This document shows positions 31,735 through 44,196 of a DNA stretch of 54,150 bases, one piece after another. This DNA comes from Amanita rubescens (lineage: Eukaryota > Basidiomycota > Agaricomycetes > Agaricales > Amanitaceae). Below the pieces are notes generated by a model that was not told where the DNA came from, made no database searches, and saw only the letters and a program-made list of their open reading frames with translations. The DNA is taken from the NCBI GenBank assembly GCA_015039365.1, contig WION01000355.1, positions 1 to 54,150 of the forward strand. The letters are read 5' to 3'. Within the stretch, counting starts at the first letter, position 1, and each line of letters begins with the position of its first letter. Position numbers and translations under genes: made by a program.

Positions 31735-33174
31735 ATGACCATCATGACGGAGACCTTGCCAAACGAAACTCTTTGCGAGATATTTCAATTGCTTTGCAAC
31801 GAGCCTATCACTCTCCACGTCTTGCAGAACGCATCCAAATTCAACAAATTCCCATGGGCCGTTGGGTTGGTTTGCAAACATTGGCGGGCAGTGTTTCTGT
31901 CCCACTCTCGTTTGTGGACCTCTTTTTATCTTCAAGAATGTACCCTGAATGTTAAATACATTGCCGAAATGGACCACCGTACAGCATTGTATCTTAAGCG
32001 TTCGGGGCACTTGCCTCTTACTATCATTGTTCACCAACATATTGCGAAAAACAAGAATCTACCATCCTCCACATGGGAAATATTGTGGTCGTTCGCGAAT
32101 CATTGGAAAACTGCAGAGTTAATACTCATATATCCTTGCACTGCCGTAAGCGATTTCGGAAGGGGCACAAGAGAACTGCAATTTCTCGAATCGCTCGAAA
32201 TTCAATATCCTAATGTTGCTTCCAGTTCCTTCGATGTCTTCAAGAATGCCCCACACCTCGTTGAGGTCAACTTGATACGTCCGCGGGGGATTAACATCGA
32301 GAGCTTTCCGCTAAACCAACTCAGGAAATTTTCAATGTTGCTAGAAGCGAACAAGGTTCAAATCCAGAACCTATATTCTAATCTACGTGAATTCAGCAAC
32401 CTCGAAGAGCTACGTTTAATAATCTCGTACATATACGTGGTCACCATTGAAGTTCCCAAGTATCCATCCGTACATCTCCCTCGCCTTCGACTTTTGCACG
32501 TTTCACACCCCAGCTTCCTTTCATGGATTGACGCACCTATGCTGGAATACCTCCATGTGGAAGACTGTAACCACGAATTCAGTCGTTGTGATCAAGGTTT
32601 TCTACCATTTGTTCAACCCTCCTGTCGCCATATCCGCCAATTGACGCTCGAAAGATGTTTTCGTCGGACGTTGTTTTCCTTTATGGAGATATTTACTCAC
32701 CTGGACAATTTATTACTCATTGGCGTGCCGGTGGGGGACGTCTGCTCTATGATCGAGGCCATTGCAAGGTTTGAATTTTGGCCGCCCGACTTGCGTGTTC
32801 TGGAGGTGGTATGCCTCGCGGGGATATCCACCAGCTCCTTAATTGTCAAGGCGATCTTTTCTTTGTTGGAGATATGGAATGGGGGATCGAGGATCCGGAT
32901 CCCCCTCGAAAAGGTTGTAGTCCAGATGAATTGGAATCATCATGAGGGAGCATCTTCTTTGGGTGCGATGAAAGAGGCGAGTTGGCCTTCCTTTGTTGCT
33001 GTGCAAGTGGTCCATCCTCAGCCGTGCCTGGACTCACCACAATGCACAATTTTTGAATTTTCTCCCATCGGGTTCTCGTCACTAGCTTATCCACCACCTG
33101 GGATCAAAAGGTTGTTTGACTCTCGCAGCACGAGTCACAGGCTCTGTGATAAATGTAGTATTTCTCAATTATAG
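31735..33174 (+). CDS. F-box protein
   Basis: A single-exon gene of about 479 residues. The F-box is at residues 5-60: ETLPNETLCEIFQLLCNEP followed by VGLVCKHWRAVFLSHSRLW, the layout of the many Agaricomycete F-box proteins that act as SCF ubiquitin-ligase substrate adaptors. The rest (LEEL, LRLLHVS, LEYLHVED) looks like degenerate leucine-rich repeats. No stop interrupts the frame. Absence of introns contrasts with every conserved neighbour and fits the fast-duplicating F-box families. The substrate is unknown. The C-terminal half is duplicated in inverted orientation at 29064-29732. Confidence 0.82.
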   Translation: MTIMTETLPNETLCEIFQLLCNEPITLHVLQNASKFNKFPWAVGLVCKHWRAVFLSHSRLWTSFYLQECTLNVKYIAEMDHRTALYLKRSGHLPLTIIVHQHIAKNKNLPSSTWEILWSFANHWKTAELILIYPCTAVSDFGRGTRELQFLESLEIQYPNVASSSFDVFKNAPHLVEVNLIRPRGINIESFPLNQLRKFSMLLEANKVQIQNLYSNLREFSNLEELRLIISYIYVVTIEVPKYPSVHLPRLRLLHVSHPSFLSWIDAPMLEYLHVEDCNHEFSRCDQGFLPFVQPSCRHIRQLTLERCFRRTLFSFMEIFTHLDNLLLIGVPVGDVCSMIEAIARFEFWPPDLRVLEVVCLAGISTSSLIVKAIFSLLEIWNGGSRIRIPLEKVVVQMNWNHHEGASSLGAMKEASWPSFVAVQVVHPQPCLDSPQCTIFEFSPIGFSSLAYPPPGIKRLFDSRSTSHRLCDKCSISQL

Positions 33175-33202
33175 GATGCAGTTGTGTGTAGTGTGAGTGA
33201 CG
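32512..33202 (+). repeat. Right arm of a 0.7 kb inverted duplication
   Basis: This part of the F-box gene and about 28 bp beyond its stop is repeated in inverted orientation at 29064-29732. The stretch ggatgcagttgtgtgtagtg after the stop is present in both. Identity in the readable blocks is high, pointing to recent duplication; the copies are about 2.8 kb apart. Confidence 0.85.
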
Positions 33203-33353
33203 AAATTTGACGATGTATCCTGCACAGCATACGAAATGATATGTGGATTCAATATTACACTAGCACGTAAGCATATAACTAACTGAAAGCGGGAAAGCTG
33301 CATGCGAACGTAACGAAGATATTTTAGCAAATGATAAAGAGTAAGCCAGCTCT

Positions 33354-35631
33354 TCATCCCCATTCATTTGCCACAAAGGGAGTAACGAGATCGTACGTAT
33401 CCTCGTTCCCACCGCGCTTTCTATTTCCACGTCCTATTAAATTCTTGAAGAGCCCGCTTACTCTTCTTCGTTCGGGATCATCAATTTCGTCAGCGTTCAT
33501 ATTGGGATAACATATTTCAGTCATTTTCGCCAATTTCCGGACTCCACTAGAGCTGTCGTGGATATGTCTTCTTGAAATTTCTAATGCCTCATGCAGATAC
33601 ATGGCAAGGTCCGGAAAGGTGATTGGGAGTGTGGGGAATGGAAATGAGCCGGATGCGGGAATAGTGTATGGTCTCGATAGCTGGCTATCAAAGCCGCCGC
33701 GCAGCAGTTGCGGCACGGCAGAGAACGTGTATGACCATGGCAAGACGTTCACATCGTTCATGTATCTTGATCTTCCGGTCACATCATCAGGGACAGGATG
33801 CTCTAACGTGAACCAAAGAATAGTTCGCCACTCGGTCGACGCGAGATGTGGCTATGTTTCATTAGTGAGACGTTGTAAAGCCAGGATAGAATTTTAAATT
33901 AACCTTAACAAATTGGACCACAGTGCGCAATCTGTGCTCTGTCTTAGTTACTGCCATGGCTTCTATAGTCGGTTGGATCGTAGTTCCTGGCAAGCGTGCT
34001 AATAACTTCAGCAAGTGTCGCCAACTAGTAGCCTGGAGGTGCAAAGGCACACTCCGACCGTATGGTAATGATATAATAGTCGGTAAGGGGAGTTGCCAAG
34101 TTGTTACTTGGGGGCTCATAAGAGGGGGATCAAACCCAATTGCTGAAATTCATGTTAGCTTTACTCAATCGCATCAGGTGGAGGACTCACAGACGCCCTT
34201 TAATAGTTCGTCTGTAACGTATGGGTTTACGGCTGCACTTGGACTTGGCGAATCCTCGATGCCCCATTCTGCTGCAGGGCTAGATAGTGAAGTTGAGGAT
34301 ACTGAGCGGTCCATAAGAGTTGGAGATTGGGCGGACTCGTTAGCACTTTGTTCTGGAGGTCCTGGTAATGCTCTCAAAAATCTGGTCGAAGGAATATCGG
34401 AGCCTGATCTACCCCGAGGGGAGAGTGAACCATCTCCTGCAAGGCTTGAGCTTGGAGGCGAGAAATCAGATTCACTGGCAGGGCCCAACGGAGAGACTTC
34501 ATATGGCGGAGGGAGCAAAGACATTTTGGAGCAGCGAAATCCGAAATAAGCCATGGCGGATTTCGACCTTGCACGCGCAGTACTGCTTATTCCGGCATCT
34601 GGTTCTGTCAATGTCCTTGCGTACGTTTCATCGTTAGGGATGAAAGAGGCTGTGAACGGGACAGATTGGCTCCTGCTGAAAGATGGAGACGTTGAGCCTC
34701 CCTCTGTCAAACGCGCATCGCTGTTCCCCGGAGACCTGGATGCCAACCCCTCCTCTTCTGCCAGCCGACGAGCAATGGCTTCATCATTGACGCACGGGTC
34801 ATCAACCGGACCGCTATGAGCAATAGCCGCGGGAGTTACTGTTAGGACGGGCATAGACCTCATAACTCGACCTCCAAGCCTTCCTATGCCTCTATTTCTG
34901 GACGTGGCGGTCGACGTTGGTTTTGCCACATCGTCCAGAGGTAGTGATTGGGTAGGAACCGTTGGCTCCTGTGGGATCGGCGGAATGATGTCGGAGGGCT
35001 GATGTGCAGGCGCGGGCGCGGGCGGCTGACTTGGTATTGTCTTTAACGATTCAGCCAAAGCTTGCGCTAGATCCTCTTCTTCCTGATTATCCAGGTTCTC
35101 CAAGACCGTTTGCAGCCGTGTCGATTCAGATTTCGACAGCTCAAGAGCGGTAGCTAATTCGTCCTCCTCAGTCACAGTTTGAGGCGTTTGGGTTTCAGGA
35201 ACTGCATTAATCTCTGCCGAGGACTGGCCTTTCAGACCTTTTTTCAGCAATCCAACCGGTTTTGGGGGAATAGGAGGCGGGCTGATGAATGACCGGCTGA
35301 AGGGGTGCGGAAATGCGGGCGAAATGTCGGTGGGCGTCAAAGGAGAATGTCGGGGGCTGGTAGACGAACTCGTTGTTGGGCGATTGTTCTTTAATGGAGG
35401 GACAAAATATATGTCGGAAGTATGAACGGTGCTTGGGCGGCGAGCAGTGAAGATAACGTGAGGCTGAGCTTGGTTAGTCATTGCACGAGTCCGGTGAGGA
35501 GGGCTATGTCTCAAGTTGACGACGGTGGATGCTGTACTACCCTGTATTGCCTCCCATGGCACTAAGCGCGTTATTAGCCGACATATTCATGCACGTCATT
35601 TGCAATGCTAAAACATACCATGGTTAGACAT
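33354..35631 (-). CDS. Conserved fungal unknown with ubiquitin-interacting motifs
   Basis: The best model has a 13-nt first exon (MSNH|V) at 35631 joined by a 56 bp intron to a long exon encoding PWEAIQGSTASTVVN and MTNQAQPHVIFTARRPSTV. The N-terminal two thirds are Ser/Pro-rich and disordered. Two matches to the ubiquitin-interacting motif are seen, DELATALELSKSE and EEDLAQALAESLK, plus a weaker DEAIARRLAEEE. The C-terminal third looks folded: QATSWRHLLKLLARLPGT, TKTEHRLRTVVQFVK and MNDVNVLPWSYTFSAVPQLL. The end is YDLVTPFVANEWG. Function is not known; ubiquitin binding is inferred only from the motifs. Internal splice sites between 34174 and 33783 were only partly resolved. Confidence 0.68.
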
Positions 35632-35928
35632 TCTGCTTAGCCCGACTTAAGTTGGTAGCGATCGCACAACGTGCCAGGGCCCAAGTTGATGAGACCAATT
35701 CAACCAATATGGTTATAATCTGATAACACTGTGTATCTACATTACAATGCAGTGACGCGGTAAAATGCCAAAAATTAGATGTATGCCGTTGGGTGAATCG
35801 TGAGGGAGTGCATGTGTGTATATGAAATCAATATAGCCGTGGGTGCGTCGAATAAAAAAGACAAGCAGGTATGAGGATGAGAACAAATATGCAAACTTGG
35901 AAGATGAAATGGGAATGAGAGACGATCA

Positions 35929-38900
35929 TCATGAGCGCCCACGAGAAGCAGTGAGCTTGGTATGTCCTCGTCCTTGCATAGTCGAAGTTTTGAATCCAAG
36001 ACCTTTCAGGACGTCTACGATGAAATTATTAGCTTTCGCCCTATAACATCGGTGCGCATACTTACTGAGAAGATCCGCCTTTTGCAATGGCTTTGACAGA
36101 GAAGCCGCGAAAACATTGCTCAGTTCATTTTGATCAGTACTGCTGTATGCACTAACGGCGACAATGGGCGTGTTAGCGTTTTTGCCGTTTGTACTCTTGA
36201 TGTAGCGCGCAGCACTTTCGCCATCCACTATGACATACTTAAACTCACGCCTTTCTTTTCTAAGTGTAGTGTCACTCACAGACTGGCATGTGAAGATCCA
36301 TCAGAATGCAGTCAAATTCTGATCTAGATGTCAATAGATGTCTTTCGCTATCTTGTAAGTGGCACTTACTAATATCTCCCATTGCAACGCTGATGGCTTC
36401 GGACCCGTCTGACACGACCACGCAACGACATCCTAAACGGATGAGTAAGGTTTCGATGATCTTGGCGGTGATCGGATTGTCTTCCGCAAGTAAACACGTC
36501 ACAGCCCTGTCAGTTGGATCTGGAGTTTTCTTTAGGTCAATAGAGTGAACGGACGATGGCGGGGTGTTCGTCTCTGGTTGGCTTCCCTGACCAATGGGGG
36601 AACCCCAATTCTCTGAACCAGAACCGTCCCCTATGCTTGATACTGACGATGTTCGGAGGCGACTCGGCATGATATTCCTCCGCTCAGGCTCCATATGATT
36701 AAGTTTGAAGCGTTCGACTGCGCCGAGCTCGGACGGCTTGCGCGAGTGCGTGCCCATGCTTCCTGGCGTTGTTGAGGGGTAACTTCCCTGGGATGGAGAG
36801 GAGGCGATCGATGACGTCGATGTGGCAGGCGAGGGAGGGTTGTTAGTTGTAAATTTAGGGTCTATGTTAGTTACTACAGAAGGCGGCTTCTTAAGGCGCT
36901 GCGAAATGCTGCGTTTTCTCTGATGAGAGGCAATTGGATCAGAGAGTGCGTGTGATATCGGTGTCATTTGATCGGTCTTGAGCTTGCGAATGACATCGTC
37001 GTTGGCCTGTTTAAGAATGGGCAAGTTCTTGAAGCTGAATGAACCAAAGTCATCTGAGCTAGGGGAGGTAATGTTATCCCGGCTACCAGACGAAGAAATT
37101 GGCTGAGCAGGGGGCGAGGCAATGTCAGTAACTTCGGGGATCTCTGTAATTGCCTGGCCCGTAACGGCAATCTGATCATCGTCGTGGAACAATTGTGGTA
37201 TGGCGCCTCGAGGATCAAAATAGTCAGTTGACTCGGGATCTGTTACTTGTGGAATGAAGGCCGCTTCAGTAGTTGTAACCTGGTCCCAATCAATACCAGA
37301 GAAAAATGGATGCGCCTTGACTTCCTCGGCTCCGCGAGACCCCAGACGTTGATTGGGATCCAGAAACAATAAGCGTTGCATGAAATCTCGCGCCTCTGGG
37401 GAAAAGTCGACCCATTCCTCATGCAACTCGATATGCCCTGATAGAATGTTCTCAAATACTTTTTCTGGCGTGTCTGCATGGAAAGGTGGTATGCCGTAAA
37501 GGAATTCATAAGTGATTATGCCCAGCGCCCACTAGTAACAAAAGTCAGACTTTATCCGCGTATAAATTTAGGGGACAAACCCAATCAACAGCCGCATCGT
37601 CACCTCGCAAACCTAGAATGGTCTCGGGCGCAAGATAGTCCGGCGTGCCAACAAATTTTTGTTCCCCTGGTGGCGTACTGTTTCCACCGGAATTCGAGTT
37701 TGAATGGGATCGAAGATCCGTAGTCAATTCTGTGGCGAAGGATTGAAGTGGGCTGTCAATAGCACGCACGCTACGTCGTCCAAACCCCGATACTGATTCC
37801 GACCCGCTTGATTCGCTGACATCGTCGGCAGGAGTAGCGTAAGGAGAATTTGTCACGCGCGTGGCAGAGCCGGTTCTTTGGCTAAAATAAGAGCTGCTGG
37901 GAGGATTTTCAGTGAATATAAGAGGTGACGAGAGATATGCCGAGTCCATTGAAGGAGGCCGGGAACGAGAATGACGGTCGTGCAATCGCCCTAATGGGCC
38001 ATCACGGGTCTGACGACCAAGAAGACCTATCCTACTAAGTCCGAAATCCGTTAGTTTGAGATGTCCATGTTGATCGATGAGTAAATTATCAGGCTTAAGG
38101 TCACTAGGAACCTGACTCAGTAAATGCAAAATGCAAGGTAATAGAAGCCTACCGATGAACGATACCCCTTTGATGCAAATAGTCCAGGCCAAGCACCACT
38201 TCTGCGATATATTGTCTGGTCCATTCTTCGGGCAGACTTCCCAATGACTTGATTAATGCAGCACAGTCACCACCGTTGAGATATTCCATCACAAGATACA
38301 GATTATCTCTGCTCTGAAACGTGAAGTATAGCTTGGCAACGAATGGCGATTCAGCTTGCTTCATCAGAATCATCCTCTCCGCTTTGACATTGGTGATTTG
38401 ATTCTTCGCGATCATATCGGCTTTCTTGAGCACCTTAATTGCGTAGTAATCGCCGGTAGCTTTCTTCTTGGCTAAGAATACCGAGCCGAATGCACCTTTG
38501 CTAATGGGCTTGATGATATCAAAGTCCTTGATGGACGTTGGCGTTGTGCGTGACAAAGGGGCAGAAGAAGATTGTCGGGGTGACAGCGGACCAGGAGCGC
38601 CCACTATGGGATTTACTGTTGAATGTCGGCGATGACCTCGCCTTGTTGTTGACACTTCGCGGCTCAACTGGGCCCCGTCCTTTGGTATAACTAGAGGCGA
38701 TGCAGGCGGCGTAACAACCACTTTGGGTTCCAGTAAATTTGATGCCGACTTGCGGGTCATAACGGCACCACTTGACGGTGTTTCATCGAGGCTGATGGGC
38801 GGAACGACATCTTCGTGTGTAGGGGAAGTGGACGCTACAATAGGTTCGGCAAGTGCCAGAGGGGATGATACGGAAGATGGCGTAGATGACCTTGTCTGTA

Positions 38901-41747
38901 GTTGCTGTTGGCGTGATGTATGGACAGGTATCGGCACGGCTGGTGTTGCTTGTGTAGGAAAAAGTATTCGAGGCTCCGGGGTTGTAGGCACGGGCACCGG
39001 CGGTGTTGTGGGCGCTAGGGTTGTCTCGGTTGATGCATTAGGGATACTGGCAAGCTTGCCAACGGCACTCTCATCGGTCTTCCCCTCAAGCGTGTCCTTG
39101 CTATCAGAATGTGCGACATCCTCCTCATCGGAATCGCTGTTATCTGTGTCGCTCTCGCCATCCAACGCCAAGCCAATCGTTTCTTCCCATTCATGCCATA
39201 TCTTCTCCGCGTATCGAATGGTGTTTTGCATTCGAACAACATTATCAACCTTTTGACGCATAACCCGTTCCGTGTCCTGAACCAGTTGCGCAAGTGCCGG
39301 ATCTTCTGTGGTGGGTTTTGACCAATTACGGATTTGAGAAATTTTTCGCTCGGAACCTGGAGAAAGCAGCCGCTGTCGTTCAATGGGTTCTTTAGCTTCC
39401 TCGTCTTTCAGTGAGGGAACCGTCACTTCGGCGGCCACCTGTAATATGTCCTCAAGGCGTTCCAATAGACGTCGTTGCGCTTTCTTGGCACCAAAGCGCT
39501 GCAACTTGTTATTTGCGCGGAAGAGTTGCAACGGCGAAGAGATAATAGGGGAAGTCGAGAGGATTGGCATACCTCGATACTCCGGAACAGTTACAGGAGA
39601 GGAGCGGTCTACGGCATTGCACAGATCCCGAATCGTGTTGCGCAACTCTGCGATTGATTCGTTGCATTCCAATATCTCGGCTTCGAGACGGTGAGTTTCG
39701 GCGCAGGTTTCGCTATGCTTCTCGAAGTACCATTGAGGTATTTGGCATTCGCATATCCTACACAGGATAGGATCTGTGGAGATGGGCTGGTTGAAAGGAA
39801 AAGGAGTGACGGGTTCATGTACTTCAAGGAGCGTGGAGGCAGGCTCTGGTGCGAGGTCATTGGCGTCTAAGGTGAGATTGGGGGAGTCGTATTCATAACG
39901 AGGAGGGGCTATGGGTTTAACTACCCACATGGTATGCGAGGGCTGTCCGTCTTCACGGTCAATCATCAACATACCCTTCCCCTCCATCCTCTGGTATAGT
40001 GTTCCAGCTGATGGGTCGCGTTCAATGTTCGGTTGGATCTGCAATCTGAACCGCGTTTCAATTGTGCGAGAGTCATCCTCCTTTAGGCGGTTTATTGCCC
40101 CCTTGAAAACCCCACAATCACTTGGAGCCAAAAGGTTGGATATTCGCGTTCCGGACATATTGTCAGGATCGGTACTGCGGACATACCAAAAGAGGACTTA
40201 GCATATGTCATAGTCGAAAAAATAGGGGCCTACCCGACGACCAATCGCCATGCATGGTTTATCCATATAATATGATCACCGTCGAGGCTGAGCTCCATGA
40301 CGATATTCTGATTTTGCGCAGTCTCCGCCTGCAGTCTTAGACGTTCCGTAGCCAACACCCGGGCAGATTCCGAAGGTTCTTTGTAAGAAACAATGCGAGA
40401 TGTATCTTCTTGGCTATCGCGGGGGCCGGAAACAGTCTTCTGTTCATGTTCATCAGGCGCAGTGCGATTCAAAGCACTCGGCTTCGTCGGAAGGACGGAC
40501 TTGTCCACATCAAGTTTAAAGTCATTGAGATCAAGTTGCTCCATACTCGAATGAATTTCCAGATCATCGCCGACGGGCTTAGTTACGAAGGTTAAAGGTT
40601 CGTCTTGTTCATCTTCCCTGTCATCGAAGTTCCAAAACTGTTTCTCCGCTTCCCACCATTCAACGACGCGACTGAGGCTTGCCACGGCGAGCAAGATTTG
40701 GACATACCAATTGCGGCCATGCCAATCTGGGTGCTCGTCCCAAGTTTTGCCAATATTTTGGACCCTCTGCACAATAGACTCGCAAACTTTGGGTTGTGCG
40801 GTCAACTGCGTGACGGTCATGTCCATGACGTCTGTGGCAACAGCAATGAGTGCATATAAGGTGCTCATGATGGGATCAACGGGGTTATCAACCAGGACAC
40901 GGGATGACCGGCGATTCAAGTTGGGGATAGGCTGGTTGAATTCGGAAAAACTGGCATGCGTCGAAAGCGGAGGAAGAGGAGACCTGGACCGAGAAGTTGA
41001 ACGGGAGCTTGCGCCAGACCGCGAGGGCCGAGTGGGGATATGTATAGTCCTGGAGATGCGACGGGAAAGGGTACCCCCCCAAGAAGACGAGCCTGAAGTG
41101 GGAGTAGGTTGCTTCCGGGTAATCGGCACGTCAGGCAACAGAATGGTAGAAGAAGCAGGGCTAGATCCTACAGCGCTGGAAGATACGGAAGTGCTGAGTG
41201 GCCTGTCCCATGGGGCGTTGGTTCCTCTGCGTGTGACTGGACTCATTTGGGAGCTTGATGATGCTGCGTTGTAAAAATAAACCAGTCAAACGGGGGACAG
41301 CGGTAAGAACAATGGCAACGTACGGTGTCGACTGTGATGGCCATATTCGACTTCGGCTTCATAGCCACCATCCGAGTAGTAACCATCAGTCTGGGATGGC
41401 ACAAAATCAGGCTGGGGATAGAAGTAGCCAAGATCCACATGTCGGTCCTGGTCATACTCCCTGTCCCTGTCCCGGCCACGTCCACGGTCCCTGTACTCTC
41501 TGTCGATGTCATCTACCTCCCTGAGCTTTTCTTCGAAGAAAGTGGTGATGCTATTCGTAACACGCTGGAGTTCCTTATCGCACTCAGCCTTAGCAGCCTT
41601 GAGCCTGCGAGTAACATGACGCCTGACGAAAGGCATTGAGACTGTGTTGGCATTTGAAGAAAGAGGATTAGCGGAGGATAAAGCCGATTCCGGAGAGAAA
41701 ACGAGGGGACTTGGGGGCTGCCTACGGGAGAGGCCAGAATCAGACAT
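35929..41747 (-). CDS. RIM15: Rim15/Cek1-type PAS-kinase-receiver protein (Greatwall relative)
   Basis: Rim15 is an AGC kinase acting in nutrient limitation, quiescence and PP2A-B55 control through endosulfine. The gene is long, about 1,800 residues, starting MSDSGLSRRQPPSPLVF at 41747. A PAS-like region (VMELSLDGDHIIWINHAWRL...LAPSDCGVFKGAINRL) lies near 40300-40050. A C2HC finger, CRICECQIPQWYFEKHSETC, lies near 39750. The kinase starts DFDIIKPISKGAFGSVFLAK (38540), with YAIKVLKK, HR|DLKPDN, DFGLSR, a long Greatwall-type insert, then VGTPDYLAPE and WALGI-like C-lobe. The receiver domain at the C-terminus has LLAEDN, ILMDLHMP, VSAYS and SKP, so the phosphoacceptor Asp and switch residues are intact. 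It ends KLTASRGRS. Exons are separated by introns of about 50 bp. Confidence 0.92.
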
Positions 41748-41950
41748 GGAGCCTATGGGGACATTCGGACGAGATATGTAGAAGGAGGGGCGCGTCGCAT
41801 TATATTATTTATTTATTTTTCTATTTATTTCCCACCCGTCTCTGCCGCGCCACGTCACGTGTGACGCAGTCCCCGGGGTCTCTCGGTTATCGCCGGTCTC
41901 CCTGCCTTGTGACCGCTGCTTGGTCCTTACTCTGCTAAAGCCTAACTGCG
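41748..41950. promoter_or_regulatory. Divergent promoter of RIM15 and the mitochondrial S18 gene
   Basis: These 203 bp separate opposite start codons. A T/A-rich tract (41800-41830) is followed by CACGTCACGTGTGACG, which contains the E-box CACGTG within a near-palindrome, and by CCCCGGGG. The E-box could bind a bHLH factor; this is inference. Confidence 0.45.
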
Positions 41951-42545
41951 ATGTTATCCCGACTCAGCCGCCAGCTCTTCTCTCGCAGATGTACCGCCTT
42001 TTATTCATCAGAGTCTGCCATGAGTGAAACGGAAAATCTCCTTAGGGCAACCCCCTCTAGACGTAAACTTTTTCCTTCCGCCTCTTTGCGCCCATCTTGA
42101 CAATTTTCAAAGCCGTTCAACAATCTGAGCCGAGCACCTGGAAACCGTTTTCTGACCATAGCGTAACTGCTTCATCCTTTTCCTCCCACCACGTTCTTAG
42201 CATGTTTGACAGGTGATAGTCCTCCCTCGCGACTTTTCTTACAAGTCACGACATCACCAAGAGCCACCACCTCGCCGCCGGCCCCAGGTCCCTCCCCCGC
42301 CAGCACAGGCCCGCTACAATGATGTTTTTCACCAGCATGACCTGGATCCGCTCTCCCTGTCACTAAAGCCCGCAATGTTCTATCACTACCTTTCAGAGAT
42401 TGGTAAAATTAGCGGGCGTTCAAGTACAAAATTGACGATGAAAAGTCAGCGCAGGATAGGCAAGGCTATAAGACGCGCGAAAATGATGGGGATCATACCA
42501 GTACACAGTCTTCCCAAATCCACAATCGGTTGGGGGGGAATGTAA
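41951..42545 (+). CDS. RSM18: Mitochondrial ribosomal protein bS18m (Rsm18)
   Basis: A nuclear-encoded small-subunit mitoribosomal protein. ATG 41951 gives MLSRLSRQLFSRRCTAFYSS, an Arg-rich mitochondrial presequence. The conserved end is in the last exon: YNDVFHQHDLDPLSLSLKP, FYHYLSEIGKISGRSSTKL and MKSQRRIGKAIRRAKMMGII followed by PVHSLPK, matching the S18 RNA-binding core. A Pro-rich linker (PPPRRRPQVPPPPAQ) precedes it. Introns lie between 42050 and 42245, but their exact borders were not settled because two acceptors compete. RIM15 is divergent; RPN11 is convergent. Confidence 0.78.
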
Positions 42546-42834
42546 TTACCAGTCTGGACGTTTCCACGTACATAACGGGTACACCAGGAGTTCGTTACCC
42601 CTGTGCCAACTCTAAAACAAACTCAATAGACATCGAGATGGGAATTTACACACAGACACTATGCCAAAACAGTCGACCGAGCTCCGAACTGTCCAACACG
42701 TTCTCAGTCGTGTGATGGTGCAAATATACATTGTGATAGTCTGCATTGCTTCCCCATCATTGCACCGGGTAGTAACACCTGATGCAGGACCCTGTGCTGA
42801 CGTCGAATTACACGCTCGCACCACAGTACAATAG
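42546..42834. other. Convergent intergenic stretch
   Basis: These 289 bp lie between the stop codons of RSM18 and RPN11. They should hold both 3' untranslated regions. No repeat or gene is seen. Confidence 0.4.
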
Positions 42835-44017
<1,183 letters not shown>

Positions 44018-44196
44018 GGCGGTCTACTTTGAAGCTATACGAGTACCGTGTGTCGATGACGCGTTCCGGCGGTGTTTACATCCTATTTGTATAAGTTTAT
44101 CAGCGTCTTGCAAATGATACACATCCGGGACAACAGGAACGTTGGTCCAAGCCGGGTAATGATGACCCCAGTCTTTATGCTTACAACCCATGCACC

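Noticed and set aside
38723..39256. Plus-strand 177-residue frame inside RIM15
   Set aside because: Antisense shadow of the Pro/Thr/Ser-rich linker; composition is Val/Ser/Gly-rich with no conserved motif.
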